A DNA stretch of 64,000 nucleotides. Source: Lindgomyces ingoldianus (Eukaryota > Ascomycota > Dothideomycetes > Pleosporales > Lindgomycetaceae). Location: NCBI RefSeq assembly GCF_010093535.1, contig NW_022985201.1:310623-374622 (forward strand), in the 5' to 3' direction. Of the stretch, positions 1-9,829 are shown in pieces (within the stretch, counting starts at the first letter, position 1; each line of letters opens with the position of its first letter). The translations under genes and the position numbers were made by a program. The notes below the pieces were generated by a model. That model made no database searches. It worked only from the letters and a program-made list of their open reading frames with translations, and was not told where the DNA came from.

Positions 1-335
1 GCCTGTACAAGAGCTAGCTTGCTAGCTGCAGTACCTATCTACCGCGTGCGTAGCCACGCAGAGGAGGCATCTACTGCGACTAGTAGCTGTTGTCTGCCTT
101 TAGAGTTAACTGCCTGTACAAGAGCTAGCTTGCTAGCTGCAGTACCTATCTACTGTATGTGTAGCCACACAGAGGAGGCATCTACTGCGACTAGTAGCTG
201 TTGTCTGTCTTTAGAGTTAACTGCTAGTACAAGAGCTAGCTAACTAGCTGCAGCGCGTGCGTAGCCACGCAGAGGAGGCATCTACTGCGACTAGTAGCTG
301 TTGCACGCCCTAGAGCTACTGTACAGTTAACTAGC
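1..335 (+). repeat. 111-bp tandem repeat, about 2.9 copies
   Basis: Copies start at 1, 112 and 223; the third lacks some bases in the middle. Each unit contains a short hairpin (TGCGTAGCCACGCA) and GAGGAGGCATCTACTGCGAC. The unit is 111 bp, which is 37 codons, so one plus-strand frame (19-243) runs through without a stop and encodes a 37-residue repeat. A related segment occurs at 24,110-24,240, on the other side of element A. The repeat therefore probably belongs to the same disrupted host element (L). GC content is higher than in the flanking RIP-damaged DNA. I do not regard the short open frame as a gene. Confidence 0.8.
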
Positions 336-558
336 ATCCTCCCTCTGCCCCTCTTAAGAACAGCTATATAAACAAGCAACTAGCCCCCACTCTAGAGCTA
401 ACCTGCTACTCTGCACAACAGCTTGCTCTTTAAGAGCTACTGTACAGTTAACTACTATCACCTAGACAACTGCTATACAAACGTAACTAGCACCTACTCT
501 TCTAGACAACAGCTATACAAATAAGTAACTAGCAAACCCTTACTTTATTATAAGATAC
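336..558. mobile_element. Left remnant of host element L
   Basis: Moderately AT-rich sequence with three diverged copies of a motif of the type AACAGCTATACAAA...AACTAGC (near 360, 466 and 507). It ends in GATAC (554-558), the left target duplication of element A; the same sequence resumes after the right GATAC at 23,504-23,508. No coding content seen. It is probably LTR or leader sequence of the plus-strand gypsy element continuing at 23,509. Confidence 0.55.
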
Positions 559-1153
559 TGTTACAATCCTTGCTCCGACGAGATGATATTTTAGGAGCAC
601 TGCGGCCTATGTGGTTGTTAGTGGGAGAGGGAAGAACTTAGCCTGATCGGGTGTACAGTCCGTCGAGCAGGGTGCGGGAGAGGCGGAGGTAGAGAAGGCA
701 GGTTGTGGTTTGGCCCAGCGGCTGTATAGGGAGCTGGCAAACCTAATCTAGATAGATAGAAAAGGAGGTATATATAGTGCAAGATATATAAGGCAGCAAT
801 TATCCTTTTTAAAAAGGTTTTAATGCCTCTTAGTTTATTAAGTAGGTAAAGACTAAATAGTAATTACAACCTTCTAACTATAGTTATAATTAAGACTATA
901 TACATAGGGTTTGCATGCTCTGCATGCTTGCATGCTTGTTTCCTTGTAGCCTACATAGCCTGCAAGCCTGCATAGCTTGCTAGCTTATTAGATAGTGCAT
1001 TCTGCTAGGCTTTTATCTAAAAGCTAAAGCTATTCTTTATCTGTCCTATTACATAATTTATTTAACACAGGGCTAAGTGTTTTCTATCTAACATTGCTAG
1101 GGCTGTGTAGGACAGCTAATTAGGTTATTACAGCTTGTCTATTAGCTGTAACA
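559..1153 (-). repeat. 3' LTR of element A (left)
   Basis: 595 bp, TGTTAC...GTAACA. It aligns along its length with 22,908-23,503. Differences are almost all transitions, and the two copies are damaged in different places. The adjoining internal bases 1,154-1,180, read on the minus strand, form a purine-rich tract (AGAAGGGAAG), the expected polypurine primer site. This fixes the left LTR as the 3' LTR. Confidence 0.9.
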
Positions 1154-1418
1154 CGCAGGCTTCCCTTCTAGTTAGCGTCCTTGCTGTTATGTTCTTCTTG
1201 TTATAAGCGTTAGGTTTTTTTTTTAGCTAGTGTGTGCTTTTTTTTAAAGCCTAGCTTAATGTCTAACTTCTTTAACTATGCTTTATTAGGCTTTTTATTC
1301 TTTTACAGCTTCTTGTTGTCTGTATACTGTTGCTTATCTTAATCCTTTTTATTATACTAAGATGTGTCCCTATAGTGCTTGTTACTTAAGTAGTTTCTCT
1401 TACATAATGTCCTTATTA

Positions 1419-1735
1419 TTAGACAAATGCGTAAAGTGTGTGTAAAAAGAGAGTTATTATAACGCTTTTATGTCTAACACAGCCTAGAATTGTCTAGAGC
1501 AGGAGTGTAAGAAACTATTAGCTAAGCTAGAGGCAGTCTAGAAAGATAAAATACGCAAAAAAGAAAAGTTACTAAGATGTTTTTAGTTAATTATTTCTTA
1601 TTAAAAAAGAGCTTATAAACAGTTAAAAGTGTTAAAGGATTAAAGAGTAAAGTATCTAAAAGAAAACTTTTTATTCTTAGATAAGCTTAAAGCGCTTAAG
1701 GCAGAAGCTGCAGGTCTTTCTTCTTCTTAGCCTAT
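1419..1735 (+). pseudogene. Antisense C-x2-C-x6-C / coiled-coil ORF of element A (broken)
   Basis: Plus-strand frame, opposite to gag-pol, lying just inside the 3' LTR. It begins L-D-K-C-V-K-C-V, then a TAA, K-E-S-Y-Y-N; the third cysteine of the pattern is Y here. It continues with a charged helical stretch rich in L, E and K. The same start motif at the same place occurs in B1 (12,485), B2 (28,379) and J (about 35,870). C-x2-C-x6-C resembles the first half of a fungal Zn2Cys6 motif, but I do not assign a function. Stops are of the RIP kind (CAG or TGG to TAG). Confidence 0.55.
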
Positions 1736-3235
1736 GTTAAAGGGTTGTAGACTTTTTACATTACAGCTAGCTAATGCTGTTGCAGTTTTAACTAATAGTA
1801 ATGTTTTCTAGTCTAGGAAGCTTTCTTCTAGGTAGTCTTATTTAAAAGAGATTCTAAGTATTTATAAAAAGCCTAAGAGGTGTTTAACAGGCTTTTAATA
1901 GGTTCCTAAGTGTTTTTACTAGTAGGCTATTCTTTTTATTTTACTAAGTATTTGTTTTTTTAATAGTCTAAGATTTATTTTACTTTATATTCTTTTTCTT
2001 TCTTCTTTTATCTAGTAGTTGCTAATAGAATAGTTTTAGGCGTAAGTTTAAGCTTAGAGACGTAGAACTAAAAGTGTATCTATATTTCCTTTAGTAACTT
2101 AAGTTTATAAATGCTAAAGCGTGTTTATATAACTCTATTAAGTCTTATATGTCTTTTAGTAAGCTTTCTAGAGAGTTTTAGTGTTTTAAGATTCTTTATT
2201 TCTAAATACATGTAGTTATTAAGATGTATTTTTAGTGCTAGTTGTCTTTTCTAGTTTACTATTCTTTCTATAGCTTTTTAAGCTAACTATACTTCTCTAG
2301 TTAATTTCTAATGCAGTTTTAAAAGCTTATTTATGTAATTTATAGCCTCTAAGAGGTCTGTTAGCTGCAAGCCTTAAAGCTTGTACTATAAAGGGTATTT
2401 AAAATTAGCTTTATATAAGGTTTCTTTAGTAGTAGCTAATTCTATAGTATTAATAGCTAATTACCCTATTAGCAGCTATTTTGCCTAGTTATTTTGTTTA
2501 TATAACACATATTTACATAAATATTTTTCTACTTCTGTGTTTACTTTTTTTATTTGTCTATCTATTTACAAGTAGTAGGCAGTAGAGAGTTTATAGTTAA
2601 TTTCTAAGTGTTTAACTACAGCTGCCTAGTACTTACTTATAAATAATTTATCTTAGTTAGAGATAATAATTTTAGAGCACTTATAAGTAGCTAGGACATT
2701 CTTTTTTAGTTTAAACATAAACTTTTTAGCTGTAATGCTTTTTTCTAATAGCTATAAGTAGACAAATTTAGTAGTTTTATTAATAACTTATATAATTATG
2801 TTATAAAGTCTTTCTATGCTAAGTTCTTATAATAGCAGTAGTTCTATAATAAAATTTATAGTTATTATAGTCTATAGTTAACTTAGCGCTGTAATTAGTT
2901 AAAGCAGTCTGTAAGGTTTATGTTATTATAAGTTATTTTTGTTGCAGATGTTACATTCCTTTAAAACTTTAGTACATAGGTGTTTTAATTAAAGCACCTT
3001 TTAAAGTATAGCTTTTTTAATCTTTTTTTATAGTAATTTAATTCCTAGGTGTCTAAACATAGAAGCTTTATAATATTCTTTTATTTAGTTCTTTTATTTT
3101 TATTTAACTATTATAAAGGAACATAGTAGTTTTTCTTAGTTTAGCTCTTTATAGACTAGGCCTTTTAGAGTTTCTTTAAAGATTGTAAATTTCTTAGAAT
3201 TTTTCTTATTCTTTTTAAAGTAGTTAGTGTGTTAG
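1736..3235 (-). pseudogene. Element A distal pol region (integrase side), degraded
   Basis: AT-rich internal DNA of element A between the antisense ORF and the K insertion. By position and by similarity to B1 13,000-14,300 it is the integrase and C-terminal pol region on the minus strand. Every frame is cut by many TAA and TAG stops. It ends in GTTAG (3,231-3,235), the left target duplication of K. Confidence 0.6.
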
Positions 3236-3586
3236 TGTTAGATTAAAGCACTGTTTCTAGGCTTCCTAAGATGAATGATGGGTTTGGATATGATGTATGG
3301 GATGATGATTAATTGTATTGATTTATCGATCCTTTATCTGCTCTACTCGTGTTGCTCGGCTTTTTGTTTTGCCGATCCGAGTCCCTCGCGCACTTGCCCT
3401 ATGCGCGACCAGCTTGCAACATGCTGCAATTTGCTGCAAAATGCTGCAAAATGCTGTAAAATGCTGTAAAATGCTGCAACATGCAGCAATTTGCAGCAAC
3501 ATACTGTTCGAGCTTATTGCTCGTACTATGTAGCAGCTTTCGTCAAGCGTTCCTCCTGTCTTGACAGTAGGTGCGCATATCTGACA
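3236..3586 (-). repeat. 3' LTR of copia K (left)
   Basis: 351 bp. The outer half is AT-shifted; the inner half is GC-balanced and nearly identical to the other LTR. It contains the 10-bp minisatellite at 3,421-3,500. Open frames crossing it on both strands are chance frames in unmutated LTR DNA. Confidence 0.9.
3421..3500 (+). repeat. 10-bp minisatellite in K LTR (TGCTGCAAAA type)
   Basis: Eight consecutive 10-bp units of the form ATGCTGCAAA, with variants CTGTAAA, GCAGCAATTT and CTGCAAC. The partner LTR has the same array at about 9,659-9,740 with a different order of variants, so units have been shuffled or mutated since insertion. Confidence 0.85.
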
Positions 3587-3900
3587 CACCCCCTCAGCTT
3601 GGACATGCTTCAAGCTGGTTCCCAATTGCGCAACCTTAGTATGCTTCCAGGGCTTCCATTCTTGCTTCAATCTCTTCTATATCCGCTTCCTGACTAACTA
3701 TCCTCTCCCTGACGTCAACTAGCCAAATTTGCTAAAGAAAGCTTGGCTATTTGCTAGCTAGAAGCGCTTTAGTAAGTCTGTCTACAAGCATCTTGCTAGA
3801 GGGGACATGGACAACCTTAATTGTTTGTTAAGAGACTTCCTGTCAGAGCTAGTAGTTATAGATGTTAACATGTCAGAGCTTAGTTTAAAGTTAAGATATC
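3587..3900 (-). pseudogene. Copia K RNase H C-terminus and 3' end (lightly damaged)
   Basis: Minus-strand reading gives the copia RNase H tail with V-P-S-S-K-M-L...L-T-K-A-L, followed by a short charged tail and the polypurine tract next to the LTR. A TAG replaces the tryptophan of the usual K-W-P-S-F motif, as expected of RIP on TGG. Beyond about 3,900 the sequence becomes strongly AT-rich. Confidence 0.7.
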
Positions 3901-6251
3901 TTTTTATTTACTAGTTAGATTGTCTGCTTGTTGTTACACTAGATTATAATAGTTAAATTAGGCAGCTTAACTTATAGTTTGTTAAAGAGCATTTTTATAA
4001 ACATAGCTTCCTTAGTAACTTAGAACAGTGCAAGTAATTCTACTTCTGTTGTTAATGTTATAACTATATTTTATTTATTTACTTACTATGTAATCTATCT
4101 GCTAAATAGTTAAATAATGTAGCTCTAAAGGCTCTTCTTATCTAGTATATTATCTATAAATAACGCATTGCTTGCTACTATAAGATAGTCTTCTCCTCCT
4201 AATTAGAGTGCGTACGTCTGTGTTGCATGTAGGTACAGGATAACTTAATTAGCTGCATCCTAATAGTTAGATGCAGGATTTGTAAGAAACTGTGCAAGGC
4301 GTAATGTAGCAAAGGCAATGTCTAGTCTTGTAGTAACTACTATAAAGAGCAGAGATCTAATCTTCTACTAATATTAATTTACTTCTAATAGAGTTGCAAA
4401 ACTAGATTACAGCATAAGTTTAATCCCACTTATAGGTGTAGCATGCTGCAGGTCCTTTCTATTAGCTAGCCTAGCTATCTTATTAATATATAAAGCCTAT
4501 AATAGCTAAATTATTTATTGCTGTTAATCTCTAATAATCTTAACTTCTAGAAACTATTATAGGTCTTTGCTTTTTATTAGGGTATACTTCTCTTGTAACT
4601 AGTCTACTACACGCTATGCATCTGCTTTAGAGCCTTTTCTATACGCAATAATAAGGTTGTCTATGTAAAAAAAGACAAATATTCTAGCTTTAGTTATGCA
4701 GTAGGGTTTATGTAGGACAGCTAAAAACCTAAGGCCTTTTAAAGTTGTTATAAAATAGTGTTACTAAAGTAAAAAAAAAATTTGTAAGCTATATAGTGCT
4801 TTTTAAATCTTTAGTATTATACCTAGTTTCTAATAGCCTTTTAGCATCTGCATGTAGATATTACAGTTAATTACTGCATATATAAACGTGTTAGTTATGT
4901 TATATTATTTAAGCTTTAAGTTAAAGCGTGCAGATATTACTATTAGCATTTAAAATAAGCGTCTTGCTAGGGTAGCAGCGTAGGTATCTTATGTAGTAAT
5001 GTTTTTTTATTAATTACTATAGACTACTAGTTGCGCCTTGCATCTTTGTAATTTATAGTGCTTATTAAGCTTATAGGTGTACACCTACATATAATCTAGA
5101 ATTTGCTATTTAGCTGCCTTAATTAGCTTTATCTAGACCTTTGTTTAGAATTTTATTATCTAATAACTATCTAGGTGCGTTTTTTTTACTGCCTTAAACA
5201 TCTTATATAAAAAGTGCTCTTCTAGTTGCTTTTAAGTTAATAGTAAAAGTAGTAGCTAGCTTTTATAAAGTGTCTTTTTTTTAAATAGTATTCTTATTAA
5301 TGCTGCTTTATTTAGTGTCTTGCTGCTATGCTTTTTTACACTTCTAGATCTTATACTAGCTATAAAAGCTGTAGCCTATAGTACAGTCTTTAATAACCTT
5401 ATTTAGCTTAGCTTTAGTGCTGCTTTAGCTATTAACTGCATAAGTAATACTATAGGTAGCAGAGTATTTAGAGAAGATAGATAGTTATCTCTAATCTTTT
5501 TTTCTTAATAGTAGCCTAGTAGGTCTACTTTGTTAAAATTTAATATATTATCTATAGTGTTGTCTTTATAAAATAACTCTGTCTTTAGCTAATAACTAAG
5601 TGTTAAAAGCTTAATTATTTTAATGTATATAGTAATTTTCTTTACTATGTTATATATAAGGTTATTTATTAGGTCTTTAAGCTTGCTGCTAAAAATTAAG
5701 TGTTTATTAAAAATAATATTATGTGTATAAATTACTTTTACTAGTAGTAGTATTTATACGCAGTAGATGTTTAATAATTAGTACCTAACTAGATATCTAA
5801 TCTACACCTTTAAGTCTAGCCTTTATAGCTTAGATTTATTTTAATATGTGTTATTAGTTATTATAAATGCTTTACAGCTATAAGCTTTTAAATGTGTAAA
5901 GCTTAGCTTTTAAATTAATATAACAACTCTATTATTTAAAGCTGCTTATGTAAAGAAGATCTTATATAGTGTCTTTTAGTTATTAGCATAGTTTAGCGTC
6001 TAATTGTATAGGTATACGCTAGCTTTAGTAATGTATAGCTATATATTCTATAGTAGGTTAGCATCTAGTTATATAGCCTATAACTTCTTTTTATTTACAC
6101 TTTTTAAGCGTTTAGCTTCTCTATTCTAGGCTTATGTATCTAGTGCTAAAGGCTTAATAGTTATTCTATGCAATGCTAGCTAGTGTTCTACCTCTAGTTT
6201 TACTGTTGTAATCTTGTTGTTAGCTTTAATAACTTTTACACTAATATTATA
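3901..6251 (-). pseudogene. Copia K pol interior, degraded
   Basis: AT-rich, stop-filled internal DNA of K between the RNase H tail and palindrome C1. By order on the minus strand it should be reverse transcriptase and RNase H. I could not read a continuous domain. Confidence 0.5.
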
Positions 6252-7351
6252 ACGTACTTCATAGGCGAGTTGCTTACACACCTGAGTTGCTTACTTTTGC
6301 TAAGACCCTACTAAACCACCCTTCCTACACTAATGCATTCCCCACAACACTACTTAGACGCGCTAAAAGAATGTTAGATACAGCTTATGCTCTAAGCTTT
6401 TAAATAAGACATAAAACTCTTAAAGAAATGTGCTATAGCTATGTGTAAGGTCTTATAAAAAATAATAAATAACTACAGCGCTAGATAACCTTTACAAGCT
6501 AATTCTACAGCTAAATTATAGAGGCTAGGTAATAAAAAGAAGCAGGTGATTATTAAGACTATACTTAAGCTATATGCACAAGGAATTTCCCCTTAGATAG
6601 CATTTATAGCTAATATAGCTAATTCTTTGCGCGCTAAGCGTAATCTAGGCTATGTTTGCATAAACTAGCCTAGTACGTTTATAAAGCGTTATTTAGAGCT
6701 TAAAGTAACATTTAAGCGTAAGTACAACTATAAGAGAGCCTTCTGTAAGAGTCCTAGGGTAATTTAGGGCAGGTTTAGCCTTATAGAGAATATTAAAGCT
6801 AAGTATAGCATCTAGGATAATAACACGTACAACTTTAGTAAGATAGGGTTTATAATTAGCTAGATATCTCTTAACTATACTTGCGCTTAAAACTTTACTT
6901 TAAGCTCTAAATAATGCTTTACAAACATACTAGGCTAGTTTATGCAAACATAGCCTAGATTACGCTCAGCGCGCAAAGAATTAGCTATATTAGCCATAAA
7001 TGCTATCTAAAGAGAAATTCCTTGCGCATATAGCTTAAGTATAGTCTTAACAATCACCTGCTCCTTTTTATTGCCTAGCCTTTATAATTTAGCTGTAGAA
7101 TTAGCTTGTAAAAGTTGTCTAGCGCTGTAGTTATTTATTGTCTTTTATAAGACTTTACACATAGCTATAGCATATTTCTTTAAGAGTTTTATGTCTTATT
7201 TAAAAGCTTAGAGCGTAAGCTGTATCTAATGTTCTTTTAGCGCGTCTAAGTAGTGTTATAGGGAATGCATTAGTGTAGGAAGGGTGGTTTAGTAGGGTCT
7301 TAGCAAAAGTGAGCAACTTAGGTGTGTAAGCAACTCGCCTATGAAGTACGT
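6252..7351. mobile_element. Palindromic pogo-derived element C1
   Basis: 1,100 bp with TIRs starting ACGTACTTCATAGGCGAG, inserted at TA (6,250-6,251 and 7,352-7,353). The two arms (6,252-6,708 and 6,895-7,351, 457 bp each) are inverted copies that stay in register to the last base; a 186-bp unique spacer lies between. Each arm carries the 5' end and helix-turn-helix part of a pogo/Fot1 transposase (motif F-I-A-N-I-A-N-S-L-R-A-K near 6,599-6,640). The spacer carries the next coding piece. No DDE catalytic part is present, so it is non-autonomous. Related to full-length E (59,909-61,771). Confidence 0.88.
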
Positions 7352-9230
7352 TAATAGTTTTTTAGAAAAAAGATAAAAATTATAAAAGCTTTAATAATTA
7401 ATTTAGTAAGCTTATTATCTTTAAAGTAGAGGTCCTACTAAAGGCTAGAATACTTGTTAGTAATTAGCATTTAACTTTGCTTTTTTATAATGCTTTGTGC
7501 TTTATATGCATAGAAATTAATTAATAGTCTTTTACTAGGTCTACTATTACTAATTTATAGTACACAGCTAATTTATTATTATATCTTAGCTTTGCTATAT
7601 AAGTTACATTAGACTATTATAATTTCTTTAATTTACACCCTCTTAGCTTGCTGTATAAGGTGTTAAAGTGTAGCTAGTCTAAAGTGTCTAAGACACTTAT
7701 GCTATAGCTCTATAAATGCCTTTTATAGACTACATTTAGTTCTTATGTTAATTATGTGTGTATAATATAAGCCCTTCTATAGTAGATAGTACTCTAACAC
7801 TTATTAGCTATAGATCTTTATAAGATTTTTAATTATTATTCTATCTAGGGCCTTTAAAGCAGTTAGCTTTGCTTATGTGTTCTACTAGATTCCTTTCTGT
7901 TATAGTAGGCAAAACAAGACTAGGTTGCACAGCAGGTCTAGGCACAGTGCAGTGTTATGTAGTATAAGACTGTATGCTTAACTATGTGTTTTATGCTTAC
8001 TTTTTAAGCTTAGTGTAATTAATTTATAGCTTTAAATCTATACATAAGAGTTTTTAGACTAGATAAAGTCTTCTAGTGTTAGTAAATAATAGTTATAAAT
8101 TTAATTAAAATTATTTATAATATAGCTTGTTAAGCCTAAGGTAAGAATAAATAATTCTTTTAGCAGATATCTGTTCTAGTTTAAATTAACTATAGCTAGC
8201 AATGTAGCTGCCTTAACTTTTAATACTTTCTAGCCTTTAAGTTAGTCTTTTTATATCTCTAGTGTAAGTATATGTAAACTTTTTAAAATTAGTATTCTTA
8301 AATTATGTCTACGCTGCTCTTTAAGTAGGCCTTAAAATTTTAAGTTATGCTTACACTTTAATGCTATAAGCTCTTTAACTCTTTTATTTAGCATCTACTA
8401 GTTTAGTGCTCTGTCTAGATAGACATAGAAGTAGTCCTTTAGTGCATAGATATGTCTATATGTAGGATATTTAGTGCCTCTTGTTTTAGTAGGTTTTTAG
8501 CTTAAAAATAACTTCTTATTATCTTTTTAATAATATTAATGTTAAGGTTTACTTTGTTTTCTTAACATTACAACTTCTGCACTATAGGCGTTCTTATTTA
8601 TGCTTTAGGTAGTCTTTTTACTTTTAGCAAGGTATAACAAGTTATCTGTTATAAAGGCAGCTTTATGCTTTCTTATATATATTAAATAATTTAACATTAT
8701 ATGTTTTTAAAAGCGCTTTATTATTTCTTTTTAATTTATGTCTAGTGTAAACTGTCTGCTTTCCTAAAAAGTTATAGACTAATAAGGGGCAACTTTATTT
8801 ATAGTAGTTAGAAAGTCCTTTATAACAGCATTAAACTGCGTTGTTTCTAGAACATTTTGTGTCTCTGCTTCTATAGCAGCGTAATTATACTTTGCTAGCT
8901 ATAGGTCCTATATGCTTACATTTCTTAGCAGCTTTAAAGATATATTATATTAGTTACACGCGCGTTTTTATTTAAATTAGTTATTAACACCTACTATAGC
9001 TTTAAGGTTTATAATCTACTGTCTAAGTAGTTAATCTAGGGAACAGCATGTACGCTACAGATGCAGGCTAACTGTTAACTAGATAAAGATAATAATCTGT
9101 TAAAAGCTTAATTACTCTCTTTTATAATTATGTCTGTTACTCTTGTACTTGTTAGCCTTAATCTTGTAGTATTTAATAGCTTCTTTAAAGGCTCTAACAC
9201 TGCTTATTAATAGCTTGTTTATGTGCGTAG
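7352..9230 (-). pseudogene. Copia K internal region right of C1, degraded
   Basis: AT-rich interior of K, by order integrase and the distal part of gag on the minus strand. It is full of TAA and TAG stops and I could not read domains with confidence. Confidence 0.5.
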
Positions 9231-9473
9231 GCGTTTTAACATTAGAGGCTGGTGAAAACTTAGCTATTAGCAGCATCTCTGGAGCTCTTAGTTTGGAGAT
9301 CATTTAGATGGTCAACTTAGGATCCACTTGCGGCCAGATGCCGTGCGCTACACATCTCAATTGCAGCTGCATCATCCAGGCTCTGTAGTCGGTGTGGTCT
9401 CGAAGGACGACTGTCGCGTCTCGAGGAGGCTGGGTGGCCATTTTGTATTGATGGAGGCACTGAGACTCTTAAT
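9231..9473 (-). pseudogene. Copia K gag N-terminal fragment (little damaged)
   Basis: Minus-strand frame starting at about 9,442 with a methionine and the stretch R-D-H-T-D-Y-R-A-W-M, typical of the start of fungal copia gag. It runs about 45 codons to a TAA. A second open stretch (9,303-9,112) continues in another frame and fades into AT-rich damaged DNA. GC content drops sharply going left from 9,230. Confidence 0.65.
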
Positions 9474-9824
9474 TGTCAGATTAAAGCACTGTTTCTAGGC
9501 TTCCTAAGATAAATAATGGGTTTAGATATGATGTATAGGATGATGATTAATTGTATTAATTTATTAATCCTTTATCTGCTCTACTTGTGTTGCTCAGCTT
9601 TTTGTTTTGCCGATCCGAGTCCCTCGCGCACTTGCCCTATGCGCGACCAGCTTGCAACATGCTGCAATTTGCTGTAAAATGCTGCAACATGCTGCAAAAT
9701 GCTGCAATTTGCTGCAACATGCAGCAATTTGCAGCAACATACTGTTCGAGCTTATTGCTCGTACTATGTAGCAGCTTTCGTCAAGCGTTCCTCCTGTCTT
9801 GACAGTAGGTGCGCATATCTAACA
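9474..9824 (-). repeat. 5' LTR of copia K (right)
   Basis: 351 bp partner of 3,236-3,586. Compared with the left copy it shows G-to-A and C-to-T changes only in TGA, TGG, TCG and CGG contexts in the outer half. The inner half is almost unchanged apart from the minisatellite. The right target duplication GTTAG follows. Confidence 0.9.
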
Positions 9825-9829
9825 GTTAG

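Larger units (their letters stand above)
3236..9824 (-). mobile_element. Ty1/copia LTR retrotransposon K, nested in A
   Basis: Two 351-bp LTRs (3,236-3,586 and 9,474-9,824) with TGT(C/T)AGAT...ATCT(G/A)ACA ends, flanked by GTTAG at 3,231-3,235 and 9,825-9,829. It is minus oriented. A purine tract (GCTGAGGGGGTGTG on the minus strand) abuts the left LTR. A gag-like start (MATQPPRDATVVLRDHTDYR) lies at about 9,442 downward. The copia RNase H tail (VPSSKMLVDRLTKALLASK) lies near 3,750-3,830. Without the nested palindrome C1 the element is about 5.49 kb, a usual copia length. The interior is heavily RIP damaged, but a few hundred bases at each end are much less so. Confidence 0.9.

Noticed and set aside
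3421..3500. CRISPR-like regular repeats
   Set aside because: 10-bp head-to-tail minisatellite without spacers, in a eukaryotic LTR.
3323..3697. Open frames of 64-115 codons on both strands
   Set aside because: They lie in undamaged LTR sequence of copia K; length comes from the stop-poor minisatellite.
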